Positions 1-8,908 of a DNA stretch of 64,000 bases are shown piece after piece (within the stretch, counting starts at the first letter, position 1; each line of letters starts with the position of its first letter). The stretch is from Longimicrobiales bacterium (GTDB lineage Bacteria; Gemmatimonadota; Gemmatimonadetes; Longimicrobiales; Gaopeijiaceae): contig JAQWPM010000013.1 in assembly GCA_029245345.1 (NCBI GenBank), positions 39,699 through 103,698 on the forward strand, written 5' to 3'. A model generated the notes under the pieces. It made no database searches. It was not told the DNA's origin and worked only from the letters and a program-made list of their open reading frames with translations. A program made the translations under genes and the position numbers.

Positions 1-963
1 CGGACATTCGCCACAGTCGATGGCGGCATCGAGCTGCAGACCTGGGTGAGCCATCAAGAACGTGAGGAAGGCATCGCCACCTTCGAGATTCCCGTCATGC
101 AGGCGTACGACTTCTACACCTCCCATATCGGACCGTATTCGTACGAGAAGTTGGCGAACGTCGAGGCTGCCGGGATGGGTGGAGGAATGGAGCACGCGAG
201 CGTCATCTTCTACGGCGAAAGATCCGTCTCGATGGAGCCCGCGACAGGACTCGTGGCGCATGAAATCGCACACCAGTGGTGGGGAAATTCGGTCACGGAG
301 AGCGATTGGAACGACGTGTGGCTCAGTGAGGGATTCGCCACCTACTTCACGCTCCTGACGACCGAACACTACCGTGGACGCGACGCTTTTGTGGCCGGCC
401 TGCAACGCAGTCGCGCTTCGGTTTTCGAAGCAGAAGAGAGGCGTCCTGACGCTTCAGTCGTCCATCCGGACTTAGGTGACATGAGCGGCATCTTCAATGG
501 TCTCCAGTACGGAAAGGGCGGGTGGGTCCTACACGTGCTTCGCGGCCAGATAGGGACCGAGTTGTTCTGGGCCGGCATTCGCGAATACTATGCGCTCTAT
601 CAGAACAGCACCGCTTCCACCGACGACTTTCAGCGAGTGATGGAGGAAGTGTCGGGCCAGGAACTACAGTGGTTCTTCGATCAGTGGCTGCGCAGGGAAG
701 GGTCCTCGCCGATGGTCGAGGGAACGTGGGCGTACCAGGGCGGCCAGATCGTTTTGGAGCTGACTCAGACGCAACCGGGTGCCCCATACCGGGTAGGGCT
801 CGACGTTGGGATCACAGCGGACGGGGACGGATCTCGGGTCGAAAGGGTCGAGATGACAGAGAAGTCCCAGCGGTTTGAGATCGCGGTTGGCGATGCGGTC
901 ACGGGTGTCGTGCTGGACCCTGGGACTTGGATGCTTGCTGGACTGTCGCTGGAGCGCCGCTGA
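1..963 (+). CDS. M1 family aminopeptidase, C-terminal part (5' end outside window)
   Basis: The reading frame is open from the first base, so this is the 3' part of a longer gene. It contains the M1 (gluzincin) zinc site HEIAHQWWGN with the downstream glutamate in NDVWLSEGFATYF, and a GGMEH sequence at the place of the exopeptidase GAMEN motif. The family removes N-terminal residues from peptides using one zinc ion. M1 proteins are usually 600-900 residues; about 320 are present here, so the N-terminal beta domain lies upstream of the window. The C-terminal part ends in a beta-rich segment rather than the long helical ERAP-type domain. It converges with the DUF5916 gene, 33 bases away. Many bacterial relatives are exported, but the signal peptide region is not visible here. 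Confidence 0.93.
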   Translation, partial: RTFATVDGGIELQTWVSHQEREEGIATFEIPVMQAYDFYTSHIGPYSYEKLANVEAAGMGGGMEHASVIFYGERSVSMEPATGLVAHEIAHQWWGNSVTESDWNDVWLSEGFATYFTLLTTEHYRGRDAFVAGLQRSRASVFEAEERRPDASVVHPDLGDMSGIFNGLQYGKGGWVLHVLRGQIGTELFWAGIREYYALYQNSTASTDDFQRVMEEVSGQELQWFFDQWLRREGSSPMVEGTWAYQGGQIVLELTQTQPGAPYRVGLDVGITADGDGSRVERVEMTEKSQRFEIAVGDAVTGVVLDPGTWMLAGLSLERR

Positions 964-996
964 ATCGCTGCGGATCTCTAGGACCAAAAAGGCCCG

Positions 997-3411
997 CTAC
1001 TTCCTGAACAGGTAGCTGAATTTCACAAATAAGCCTTCTTCGACCGGGTCGAGCCGCGAGAGCTGGTAGCTGCGCTCACCGACCATCAATCGACTGTATC
1101 CGAAGTAGACGATCGTTCCCGGCGATGGTTCGTACTGGAGCAGGAATTGTCCCTGAAACTCGCCACCCTCTCTAGCCGCTACCGGAGTCCCCGCGTAGGC
1201 GAGTTGCTGGCCCGTGGTGGGGTCTTGGAGGGCTTCACGGTTGTCCAACTCGTATTGGACGCTGCCACGCGCCATCAGCGATTTGTTGAACTGATATTGG
1301 AGTCGGAAGTTCGTCACGTTCACCGTCGAATAGAGTTCCTTGTTCGATATGGTGACCGTGCGCTGCACGGAGGTACCCAGGCCATTGAGGCCCGATGTGG
1401 ACTGGGTGAGGGCTTCTGTCTCTTCTGAAGTGCGCCAAATCCTGGAGAACGTGTGATTCAGTGAAACCTGAAGGCGTATCGTCGGACGCCATTGAACGTC
1501 AGGGCGGAATTGGAGCTCGTAGCCGCGTGACGCTTCAGAGAAAATTGGAATCTCTCTGGCGATGAACGAGCCGTTCATATTCAACTGATTGTTGATGCGC
1601 GTTCGCGGCATGATCGCGATGCCCTTCAGATTTTGGAGCGCCTCTGGTGTGACGAACGCTGCCTGGGCGCCCCCGTCATCAACCACCGTGTAGTACCGGT
1701 AGGCTTCTGGCCGGAAGCGGAAGTACCCGTTCCGCAGGACGATCGTGAGGCTTCGGCCACCCTTGAAGGCGAACGAAGGCGTCACTCGGACTTCGTGTTC
1801 AAACGGAGTGTCTCCGCTCCAGAAGCCGTCGTGATCGAAGTAGTTCGTCGTAGTGATCGAGAGAGATTTTCGCTCGAGCGTGGCGCCCGCCCGTCCGAAT
1901 CGAGTGAGCGTCGCACCGGCGTTCACCTGCGTGTCACCGGCGCGTGTGATGAATCCGCTGCGAGCACGAAAGTCTGGGTGAATGTCCGTCAGGCTCATGT
2001 TCCAGTTGAACGTGCGCCCACTCTTTGCGAACGCGGCCGTGAAGAGTGGCTTGAATCCGGTATGTCCTAGGTCAGTTGCGGTGCGGTCAAAGCTGCCCGC
2101 GAACTGGGTGGTGAGCGTGTAGCGGCCCTTGATCAGGAACCGAGCATCGGCAGCGACCAGTCGATTGAACGCTCCGGAACCGTCGGTCAGCACGCGATCC
2201 GTGTAGAGCATGCCCACTGTTGAGCCCGTGCCTACATCGCGTCGTGCTCTGAAGATGTTGAAGCCGGCCCGCCCGCTGCCGCCACTGATCGACGTAGGAC
2301 TGTCGTCGAGTGCTCCGATGTAGCCCATGCTGACGCCGCCGATTTTCGCGGTGAGCTTCGCGCCGCCAATGGGATCCACGATCTGCCGGGTGTGCACGAG
2401 TCGCTGGGGTGTGCTGAAGATGTCCGCGCCTTCCAAGAAGAACGCACGCTTTTCCGCGAAAAACAGGGTGAAGCGTTCGTTCACCGTGAGTCGATTGACG
2501 TCAGCCTCGACCTGTGAAAAATCTGGATTGTATGTGCCGTCCAGTACGATGTTCTGGGTGATACCGACGCGGGCGTTCACGCCGAAGTCGCCCTCCGGGT
2601 CGGCGCGCTGGAAGGATCCGGTGGCCAGAGTGCCTTCTCGCACTCCGGTGATCACCGGGTTCACTTCGATGAGCCGACGTGGGTGGATGTCCCGGAGGCC
2701 TACGAGGCGTCCACTCTGAGCGAGCGTGCTCGTAGCGTTCTTGGTCAGGGGAGCCCAGGACTGCTTGAAGCTCCGGCGCTTCACTTCGCGGGCAACCTGG
2801 AGCCCCCACGTCTGTTCCGGAACCTCACGGAATCGGAGAGAGACGTACGGGATGCGCACCTCAGCCGTCCAGCCTTCTGCGTCCACGTGCCCATCGGATT
2901 CCCAGAGGAAATCAGGGTTGTAGTCGACTGAGCTGGCCGCGCTGCTGCGGCCTCGACCACTGCTGCGGCCTTCGACCCACAAGCCGTCGGTTTGGAGACC
3001 CAACGGGTTTACATAGAAGATGTAGCCCTGACGCTGGTCGTTATACGTATCGAGCGTGAGGCGGACCCAGTCGTCGTTGAACACGACTCGGTCTCGTTCT
3101 CCCAAACGTGCGAGGATCAGCTCGGGGTTCTCATCGTACGCCCGGATGCCGAAGTAGATCGCTTCGTCGGTATAGAACACCCTGACCTCTGTGTTTTCCG
3201 ACGCCTCGATGCCTTCCACGGGCTCGTACTGCGTGAATCCGGTCAGGATGGCTGCGTCCGACCAAACAGCCTCATCCATTCGGCCGTCGATGCTAACGGA
3301 CGGGCTGGAAATCCGGGGCGGGCTCACATCCAAATGGCCCGCACGCCCGCTGTAGATGACGGAATCCGCTGGTGCGGAGAGCAGAGCCACGAGGCTCAGA
3401 AGCTTCAGCAT
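997..3411 (-). CDS. DUF5916 protein: CBM9-like domain plus outer-membrane barrel
   Basis: This 804-residue protein starts with a short hydrophobic signal sequence (about residues 1-15). It is followed by a carbohydrate-binding family 9-like sandwich (about 30-230; DGRMDEAVWSDAAILTGF is typical of the start of this domain), then a long beta-rich C-terminal region ending SYLFRK, as expected for an outer-membrane barrel. This architecture matches the DUF5916 family, common in Gemmatimonadota and Bacteroidota. The substrate is unknown: the CBM9-like part suggests binding of a sugar or other ligand at the cell surface, but no catalytic residues are evident. The gene stands alone on the minus strand, convergent with the M1 gene. 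Confidence 0.88.
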   Translation of the reverse strand: MLKLLSLVALLSAPADSVIYSGRAGHLDVSPPRISSPSVSIDGRMDEAVWSDAAILTGFTQYEPVEGIEASENTEVRVFYTDEAIYFGIRAYDENPELILARLGERDRVVFNDDWVRLTLDTYNDQRQGYIFYVNPLGLQTDGLWVEGRSSGRGRSSAASSVDYNPDFLWESDGHVDAEGWTAEVRIPYVSLRFREVPEQTWGLQVAREVKRRSFKQSWAPLTKNATSTLAQSGRLVGLRDIHPRRLIEVNPVITGVREGTLATGSFQRADPEGDFGVNARVGITQNIVLDGTYNPDFSQVEADVNRLTVNERFTLFFAEKRAFFLEGADIFSTPQRLVHTRQIVDPIGGAKLTAKIGGVSMGYIGALDDSPTSISGGSGRAGFNIFRARRDVGTGSTVGMLYTDRVLTDGSGAFNRLVAADARFLIKGRYTLTTQFAGSFDRTATDLGHTGFKPLFTAAFAKSGRTFNWNMSLTDIHPDFRARSGFITRAGDTQVNAGATLTRFGRAGATLERKSLSITTTNYFDHDGFWSGDTPFEHEVRVTPSFAFKGGRSLTIVLRNGYFRFRPEAYRYYTVVDDGGAQAAFVTPEALQNLKGIAIMPRTRINNQLNMNGSFIAREIPIFSEASRGYELQFRPDVQWRPTIRLQVSLNHTFSRIWRTSEETEALTQSTSGLNGLGTSVQRTVTISNKELYSTVNVTNFRLQYQFNKSLMARGSVQYELDNREALQDPTTGQQLAYAGTPVAAREGGEFQGQFLLQYEPSPGTIVYFGYSRLMVGERSYQLSRLDPVEEGLFVKFSYLFRK

Positions 3412-3525
3412 ATGAAATCTACAAGAACAGGTGCGGAGGGCCCGCGTTTAGGTCCTCTAGGACACGCGCCTCCCCGAAGGTGCTGGCCGGGGAAAGTCGA
3501 CACCGACCCGGCGCGTGAACGGAGG

Positions 3526-3786
3526 CTAAGTCAGCTCCGTATCTGAGGAGGGGGCTCCGCGTTGTTTGTCCGGAGCCTCAAGCAGCTGTTTGTAGAAGTC
3601 CCGTTCCTCTTCGAGTCGGCCGAGCCGGCCGCTCAGGTCATCCATCGCCTCGTTGATCCTCCCCGCGTCGCCCGGGCTGAACTGAGGAGCTTCGCTCGGT
3701 GCTTTGACTTGGGGAACTCGACGAGTCAGGACTCTTCCGATCGTCAAGATCATGACCATGATGATGATGAACTCGAATACGCCCAC
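3526..3786 (-). CDS. small membrane protein of PspB-like layout
   Basis: This is an 86-residue protein with a GTG start. One hydrophobic helix (FEFIIIMVMILTIGRVL, about residues 4-20) is followed by a basic stop-transfer stretch, a linker, and a charged predicted coiled coil (about 43-70, including GRLGRLEEERDFYKQLLE). The layout resembles PspB and related phage-shock envelope-stress proteins, which anchor partners at the inner membrane. The sequence similarity I can judge by eye is only architectural, and no pspA or pspC gene lies nearby. It is divergent from the PhnA-like gene. I am moderately sure it is a real gene and unsure of its role. Confidence 0.6.
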   Translation of the reverse strand: MGVFEFIIIMVMILTIGRVLTRRVPQVKAPSEAPQFSPGDAGRINEAMDDLSGRLGRLEEERDFYKQLLEAPDKQRGAPSSDTELT

Positions 3787-3898
3787 TGCGCGCGTCCTCC
3801 GAAGGATGCCAATCGTGGCAGGAAGATCCCTGCCTACCAGAAGATAGTCGATGCTAGCTTATCGCAACGAGCCGAGCCCACCCGAAACGCAGAGTGTG

Positions 3899-4489
3899 AT
3901 GAGTATAGGAGATGCCCTTCGCCTTCGCAGTGAAGCCAGGTGCGAGCTGTGTCGTGGCATCGACGATCTCGCCGTTGTCGACGTGCCGCCGGACAGGGAT
4001 GGGTCTCCGGATCGGTGTGTGCTGATTTGCAGCTCCTGTGTGGCGGCTCTCGACCACCCGGCAGCCGACGCCCAACGATGGCGCCCCCTAGCTGACACCA
4101 TGTGGACCCCTGTTCCGGCGGTCCAAGTGATGGCATGGCGCGTCTTGAAACGACTGCCTGCTGAGAGCTGGGCGCAGGACCTCCTAGAGACGCTTTACCT
4201 GGACGAGGAAACCCGGCTCTGGGCCGAAGCGATGGATCAGGCACCCGACGACGCAGATCACGGTGGCCCCGCGCTCGTGCACCGGGACGGCAACGGAACG
4301 GTCTTGGCGGACGGGGATGCGGTGACCCTCATCAAGGACCTCAAGGTGAAGGGTGCGGGCTTCACCGCGAAACGAGGGACGGCTGTCCGTAACATCACCC
4401 TGGTTCGCGACAACGCGGGCCACATCGAGGGGAAGGTGAGCGGACAGCAGATCGTCATCCTCACCGAGTTCGTGAAGAAGTCGGGCTGA
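3899..4489 (+). CDS. PhnA/YjdM-like zinc-ribbon protein
   Basis: This is a 196-residue cytoplasmic protein. The N-terminus carries a four-cysteine zinc ribbon (C15-x2-C18 and C44-x2-C47) and the C-terminus a conserved PhnA domain (DGDAVTLIKDLKVKGAGFTAKRGT onward, ending IVILTEFVKK). Despite the PhnA name, these proteins are not demonstrated phosphonate-degrading enzymes and their molecular role is unclear. An upstream in-frame ATG at 3851 exists, but the internal ATG at 3899 begins exactly where family homology starts, so I chose that one. The stop codon overlaps the next start by one base (TGATG), so this gene is probably translationally coupled to the MutS-like gene. Confidence 0.82.
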   Translation: MSIGDALRLRSEARCELCRGIDDLAVVDVPPDRDGSPDRCVLICSSCVAALDHPAADAQRWRPLADTMWTPVPAVQVMAWRVLKRLPAESWAQDLLETLYLDEETRLWAEAMDQAPDDADHGGPALVHRDGNGTVLADGDAVTLIKDLKVKGAGFTAKRGTAVRNITLVRDNAGHIEGKVSGQQIVILTEFVKKSG

Positions 4490-6369
4490 TGGATTCCGGG
4501 ACGCCGCGGGAGCGCTATGTCGAGCTCCGAGCGCACCACCAAGAGGGTCTCGATTCGTCGAAGGCCCGGTCTTTCCGGCTTGGCACCTCGAGGGCGATCA
4601 CTTTTGTGGGCCTCAGCGCCGGGCTGGTCGCGTTCGATGTGCTCGAGGGCGCCGGTGAGACGGTGGCGCTCCTGGTCAGCGCCGCTCTTCTGGCGGTCTT
4701 TGTTTGGCAGGTAATGGTTCACCGCGGTGTGCGGCGGGAGCAGCGGTGGCATGCGGTGCTGCTGGGTCTGGTGAACGAAGGCGTTCTGAGGTCGGATCGC
4801 GCATGGGGTGACCTCGACGAGGCGATCCCTGCTCGTGAGCGCCCTGTCGCGGTAGATGTGAGCGGTCACCCGTTCTCTCGAGATCTGGCGGTACTCGGGC
4901 CTGCGTCGCTTTTCCGGTTGCTCGGTCCCGTTACGGGTGAGCCAGGCCGAGTGACAGCGTCCGAGTGGCTTCTCGTTCCGGCGACCCCGGAAGTGGCACT
5001 GATGCGGTCTGAGGCGGTTCGGGAACTCAGCGAAGCTTTCGACACCCGTCTGACCCTCGCGGCGCACGGGCGCTTGGCGCCTGATGCCGATCCGCGGGCG
5101 GTGTCCAAGTTCCAGGAGTGGGCGGCGGGTGAGGCCTGGATGCTCGGAGAAAGCAGGATCCGAGTGGCGGCGTGGATTCTCCCGACGCTTCTCATTGGTG
5201 CCGCGGCCGCAGACATCTTCATGGGAGCGCCTCCTTTTTGGCTGCTACCCGGCCTGGTGCAACTCGGGGTCGTTCGTCGAGTGACGAAGCGTCTGAGTGA
5301 TGACTTCGCGGCGGTCGAATACATGGCGCCCGCGCTGGCCGCCTACGTTCCCCAACTCCGCGAAGTCTCCTCGTGGCAGATGCAGGCGCCTGCACTCCGC
5401 GATGTAGTCGCGCGAATGGAGAGCGACGGAAGGCCCGCCCACGAACGACTGGCAAGCCTTGGACGTCTCGTAGACACGGTGGCGAGCAGGAGAAACATCG
5501 TCTACGCGAGCCTCGCTCCCTTTCTGTTGCTCGACGTTCACCTCGCGGTCCGGTTGGACCGGTGGAGGTCAGCGCACGGGCCGAATGCGGTTGGCTGGAT
5601 CGGCGCCTTGGGGGAAATGGAGGCGTTGTGTGGACTCGGGTCTCTTGCGCATGACCACCCGGAGTGGGCGTTTCCTGAGTGGAATGAGGACGGATCTGCA
5701 AGGGTCGAAGCGAGCTCTTTGGGCCACCCTCTGCTCGCTCCGGGCGACTGCGTCAGAAATGACGTCACGGTTGGGCCTCCGGGCAGCTTCACATTGGTGA
5801 CCGGCTCGAATATGTCCGGGAAGAGCACCCTTTTACGTAGCATCGGTACCAACGCGGTCCTGGCCGGCGCGGGCGCCCCGGTGTGTGCCGCCTCCATGAG
5901 CCTCCCGCGACTCCGTGTACGTACGTCGATGAGCATCGAGGATTCGCTTTCGACTGGAGTGTCGTTGTTCATGGCGCAGTTGCTTCGCGTCCGCGACATC
6001 GTTCAGGAAGCCGGGAGCGGTGACTCGGAAGAGGGCCCGGTGCTCTTTTTACTCGATGAAATGCTCCACGGCACCAACAGTGCGGAGCGCAGGATCGCGG
6101 CTCAGGCCGTGCTGCGTCATCTGCTCGAACACGAGGCGATTGGTGCGGTCAGCACGCACGACCTAGGCCTCGCGGACTCCGAAGACCTCAGGGCGGCAGC
6201 CCATGCCGTCCACTTCCGTGAGACCGTCCATCGTGACCAAGGCACCACCCGACTCGAATTCGATTACCTCATGCGCCCCGGCTTGGCCCAGACGAGCAAT
6301 GCGTTGGTGCTCCTGGAGGCGGTCGGACTAGATCCCAAGCGTAGCAGGGACGACTCCACCTCCCCCTAG
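4489..6369 (+). CDS. membrane-anchored MutS-family ATPase
   Basis: This 626-residue protein has only the ATPase end of MutS. The C-terminal domain carries Walker A (GSNMSGKST, near residue 441), Walker B (LFLLDEMLHGTNSAER, near 521) and the STHD H-loop. The mismatch-recognition domain I of true MutS is absent. Instead the N-terminus has two hydrophobic helices (about 33-52 and 56-76) and another hydrophobic stretch near 228-262, so it appears inserted in the inner membrane. Such MutS-related ATPases occur in Bacteroidota and Gemmatimonadota without a known function; a role in mismatch repair is unlikely. It follows the PhnA-like gene with a one-base overlap. Confidence 0.85.
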   Translation: MDSGTPRERYVELRAHHQEGLDSSKARSFRLGTSRAITFVGLSAGLVAFDVLEGAGETVALLVSAALLAVFVWQVMVHRGVRREQRWHAVLLGLVNEGVLRSDRAWGDLDEAIPARERPVAVDVSGHPFSRDLAVLGPASLFRLLGPVTGEPGRVTASEWLLVPATPEVALMRSEAVRELSEAFDTRLTLAAHGRLAPDADPRAVSKFQEWAAGEAWMLGESRIRVAAWILPTLLIGAAAADIFMGAPPFWLLPGLVQLGVVRRVTKRLSDDFAAVEYMAPALAAYVPQLREVSSWQMQAPALRDVVARMESDGRPAHERLASLGRLVDTVASRRNIVYASLAPFLLLDVHLAVRLDRWRSAHGPNAVGWIGALGEMEALCGLGSLAHDHPEWAFPEWNEDGSARVEASSLGHPLLAPGDCVRNDVTVGPPGSFTLVTGSNMSGKSTLLRSIGTNAVLAGAGAPVCAASMSLPRLRVRTSMSIEDSLSTGVSLFMAQLLRVRDIVQEAGSGDSEEGPVLFLLDEMLHGTNSAERRIAAQAVLRHLLEHEAIGAVSTHDLGLADSEDLRAAAHAVHFRETVHRDQGTTRLEFDYLMRPGLAQTSNALVLLEAVGLDPKRSRDDSTSP

Positions 6370-6439
6370 GTCGTGAGGGGGCACGCGCGTGGTTGCTGGG
6401 CGGGGACCTCCCGTCAATTCGGTAGAAACAGCGCCATGT

Positions 6440-6890
6440 TCACCAGATCGACATCGGTCCGCGCGCGTATTTCGCGCGCGGTTCCGCTGAAACCCATAAC
6501 TCCCCACCCGAAGGGTGGACTGCCATGACGATGGGTACGTCGGGAACCGACACACGCTGAATCACTCGCCGCTCTGCGACGTCGATCACGGAGATGTCGT
6601 GACTTGCGGTGTTGTTCACGAAAGCAAGGCGCCCGTTCGGGGTGACGACCAGGGAGAAGGGAGAAGCCCCGATTCCGTCCGACAGCTCTCCGGTGTTCAA
6701 ATGGGACGCCGTGTTTGATGAACACGATCTTGTCGTCGCCTCGAATGAAGAATGCGTATTCGATGTCTCCGGACATGACTGACCCACCGCTGGACTGCAC
6801 ACCCACGTCCGAGGCAGCTGGAGAATCACCGGAGCAGGCTCCGGCCACGAGACAGAGCGCGTGAAGCGCCAGGGAGGGCTGTCCACGGTG
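6440..6890 (-). pseudogene. frameshifted YVTN beta-propeller lipoprotein remnant
   Basis: One minus-strand frame gives a lipoprotein-like N-terminus (LALHALCLVAGACSGD) and then GDIEYAFFIRGDDKIVFIKHG. Near 6695-6715 the coding signal moves to a second frame, which reads GASPFSLVVTPNGRLAFVNN, then ISVIDVAERRVIQRVSV and MAVHPSGGELWVS. These are the typical blade repeats of YVTN/cytochrome D1-like beta-propellers. About two blades remain, whereas family members have six or seven. No ATG start is visible; the nearest candidates are rare. The gene therefore looks truncated and frameshifted, or else carries an assembly error. From 6891 to 7305 I see no gene, RNA or clear regulatory site. Confidence 0.55.
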
Positions 6891-7305
6891 CCCCAGGCGC
6901 CGACGGGCAGCAAGCAGTGTCGGACGGGCGTTAGCCCTCCGTGCCGCTGATGACTGACTGGGACGACCCTGCTTATGAGATCAGCCGTTTGAGCGCGAGC
7001 TTGCTCTCGAAAATGCGGCTGCTCAGGCCCGGCGATAACTCCACGGGACACGAAGCGGCGACCACCTTCGCTCAACAATTCACCGCGGCGTGCTCATGCT
7101 TGTGGGTCGCGCGATCTGTTCGTGGTCGCCAAATTTCTTAGCTTCCTAAGTCCAGTCCCCGGTAGCACACGGGGCTCACATCCCACGCAAGGTATTCATG
7201 AGGTCATCCAGGTCATTGGATCTGCTCGCCCCAGGTAGCGAGAAATTGATCTATATGCGGCGTGCATCGGTGTGCAGCGAGAACTCTTTTTGGACTGGAG
7301 CCTAG

Positions 7306-8793
7306 GTGACGGGGCCTCGCACTGCGCAAAACACGACCCCGAGTCCAACGGGGATAGCAGCAGATGGAGCGACTGCCTGGATGGCGTCGGAGTGTGACGG
7401 CGTCAAGGGCCGTATCTCTCGTCTGAACACCCGCCTGACGGATATGTCCCTCCCGGGTCACACCACGCCTCAGGCTGAGATCCAACGCGGGCTGATTCGA
7501 GACGTCTTTGCCGACGTATGGGATTGCCAGCCACTTCACGGCTTCATGCCGGAAGCGATGGGCGGCTCCACTGAAGAGATCTTGGCGACGGTTGAGACCG
7601 TGGCGTATCACCATCTCCCGATGGCCCTGTCCATGGCGATCAACGGGGTCCTCTTTCTTCTCCCCGTCGGCCAGTATGCCGAATCTAGGGTGCGTGATGA
7701 GGTGATGAGCCGTTTTTCCGGCTCGGATGTGGTGCTCGGTGGAATGATGATGACCGAGCCGCACTGTGGGACGGACCTCTTCGCAGCAAAGACTACCGCG
7801 AAGCGAGGGGCTACGAGCACTCGCATCCGTGGTGAGAAGCATTGGTCCGGACTTACGGGTCACGCAGACTATTGGATGGTCTTCGCGAGGGACGAGGAGG
7901 CTGGCCGGCGGGACCGGTTTGCCTTCCATGTCGCATCCGCGGACGATCCGGGCTTCAAAGTCTCCGAGTACTACGAGGCGTGCGGGCTCTGCCCGATTCC
8001 GTACGGCCGGACCCAGGTCGACATTGAACTGCCCAACGACGCCAGGATCGGGAAGGGGGCTGCATATTCGTCGGTTGTTGCCGGAATCCTGCAGCGGAGC
8101 CGACTGATCTCTGGAGGCGTGGCGCACGGATTCGCCCGGCGTGTGCTGACCGAGGCTCGCAACTATGCCGAGTCTAGGACGGCTTTCGGTGAGCCTTTGG
8201 CCCGCCTGGATCAGGTCGCGTACAGGCTGGAGCGCATTCAGTTCACGGAGCTTATGGCTCGGGCTATGCTCTCCTACGCCGCCAACTCAGTAGGCACGCT
8301 TCACCAGCCTGTGCCTGAGTCGCGCGGTTGTTCGCGGACCATCAAGGCTTTGGCGACCGGCCTCATGGTCGATGCGTCGGACCACCTCTCTATGATCCAG
8401 GGCGCGCACGGGTTCCGTCGGACAACGATGGGCTTAAGCGCTTTGACGGATGCGCACCCGTTCCGGATCTTCGAAGGGCCGAACGATGTCCTCTTCGACC
8501 AAGGCGCATGTGACGATCTGCGCCGCGCCAAGGGGCAGAGCCTGGGCGAGATGCTTAGTGGTCACCAGTTCACGCCGAGCACCAGTACACTCGCGAGTCT
8601 GCTCGACCGGGGGGTTGAAGATCTCCCCCAGCGCGACCGAGTCGTGCTCGGGCGAATGATTGCCCTGGCCGATGCGATGTGCTGGATGAGCGAGGCCGTG
8701 TGTTTCTCGGATGAAGAGCTGGAGTTGGCTGCGCGGCATGCGGAAGCAGATATGGCCCGGATGGCTGTGACGTTGGAGATGACGACGGCCTAA
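7306..8793 (+). CDS. acyl-CoA dehydrogenase family protein
   Basis: This 495-residue FAD flavoprotein has the expected order: an N-terminal helical domain, a beta domain with MMMTEPHCGTDL (FAD and substrate contacts), and a C-terminal helical domain with RTAFGEPLARLDQVAYRL and the catalytic-base motif IFEGPNDVLFDQG, where the glutamate precedes Gly-Pro-Asn. The family oxidises acyl-CoA thioesters at the alpha-beta bond and passes electrons to ETF. It is about 100 residues longer than the standard 380-400, partly from an N-terminal extension. The start is GTG at 7306; ATG at 7381 is an alternative and would remove the poorly conserved first 25 residues. No thiolase or hydratase is nearby, so the substrate cannot be guessed. 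Confidence 0.88.
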   Translation: MTGPRTAQNTTPSPTGIAADGATAWMASECDGVKGRISRLNTRLTDMSLPGHTTPQAEIQRGLIRDVFADVWDCQPLHGFMPEAMGGSTEEILATVETVAYHHLPMALSMAINGVLFLLPVGQYAESRVRDEVMSRFSGSDVVLGGMMMTEPHCGTDLFAAKTTAKRGATSTRIRGEKHWSGLTGHADYWMVFARDEEAGRRDRFAFHVASADDPGFKVSEYYEACGLCPIPYGRTQVDIELPNDARIGKGAAYSSVVAGILQRSRLISGGVAHGFARRVLTEARNYAESRTAFGEPLARLDQVAYRLERIQFTELMARAMLSYAANSVGTLHQPVPESRGCSRTIKALATGLMVDASDHLSMIQGAHGFRRTTMGLSALTDAHPFRIFEGPNDVLFDQGACDDLRRAKGQSLGEMLSGHQFTPSTSTLASLLDRGVEDLPQRDRVVLGRMIALADAMCWMSEAVCFSDEELELAARHAEADMARMAVTLEMTTA

Positions 8794-8908
8794 GGTGCAC
8801 CGCGCCTCGAGTGCATCACCCTCGCTTGCTGCGTTGGCAAGCGCGTACCTTCCCCGCCGTACGTCCCGCGGGCGTAGTGCGCCCGAGACCTCCAGATTGA
8901 GACATCGC

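Noticed and set aside
7213..8127. 304-residue minus-strand open frame
   Set aside because: It is antisense to the acyl-CoA dehydrogenase gene; the plus strand carries the family motifs.
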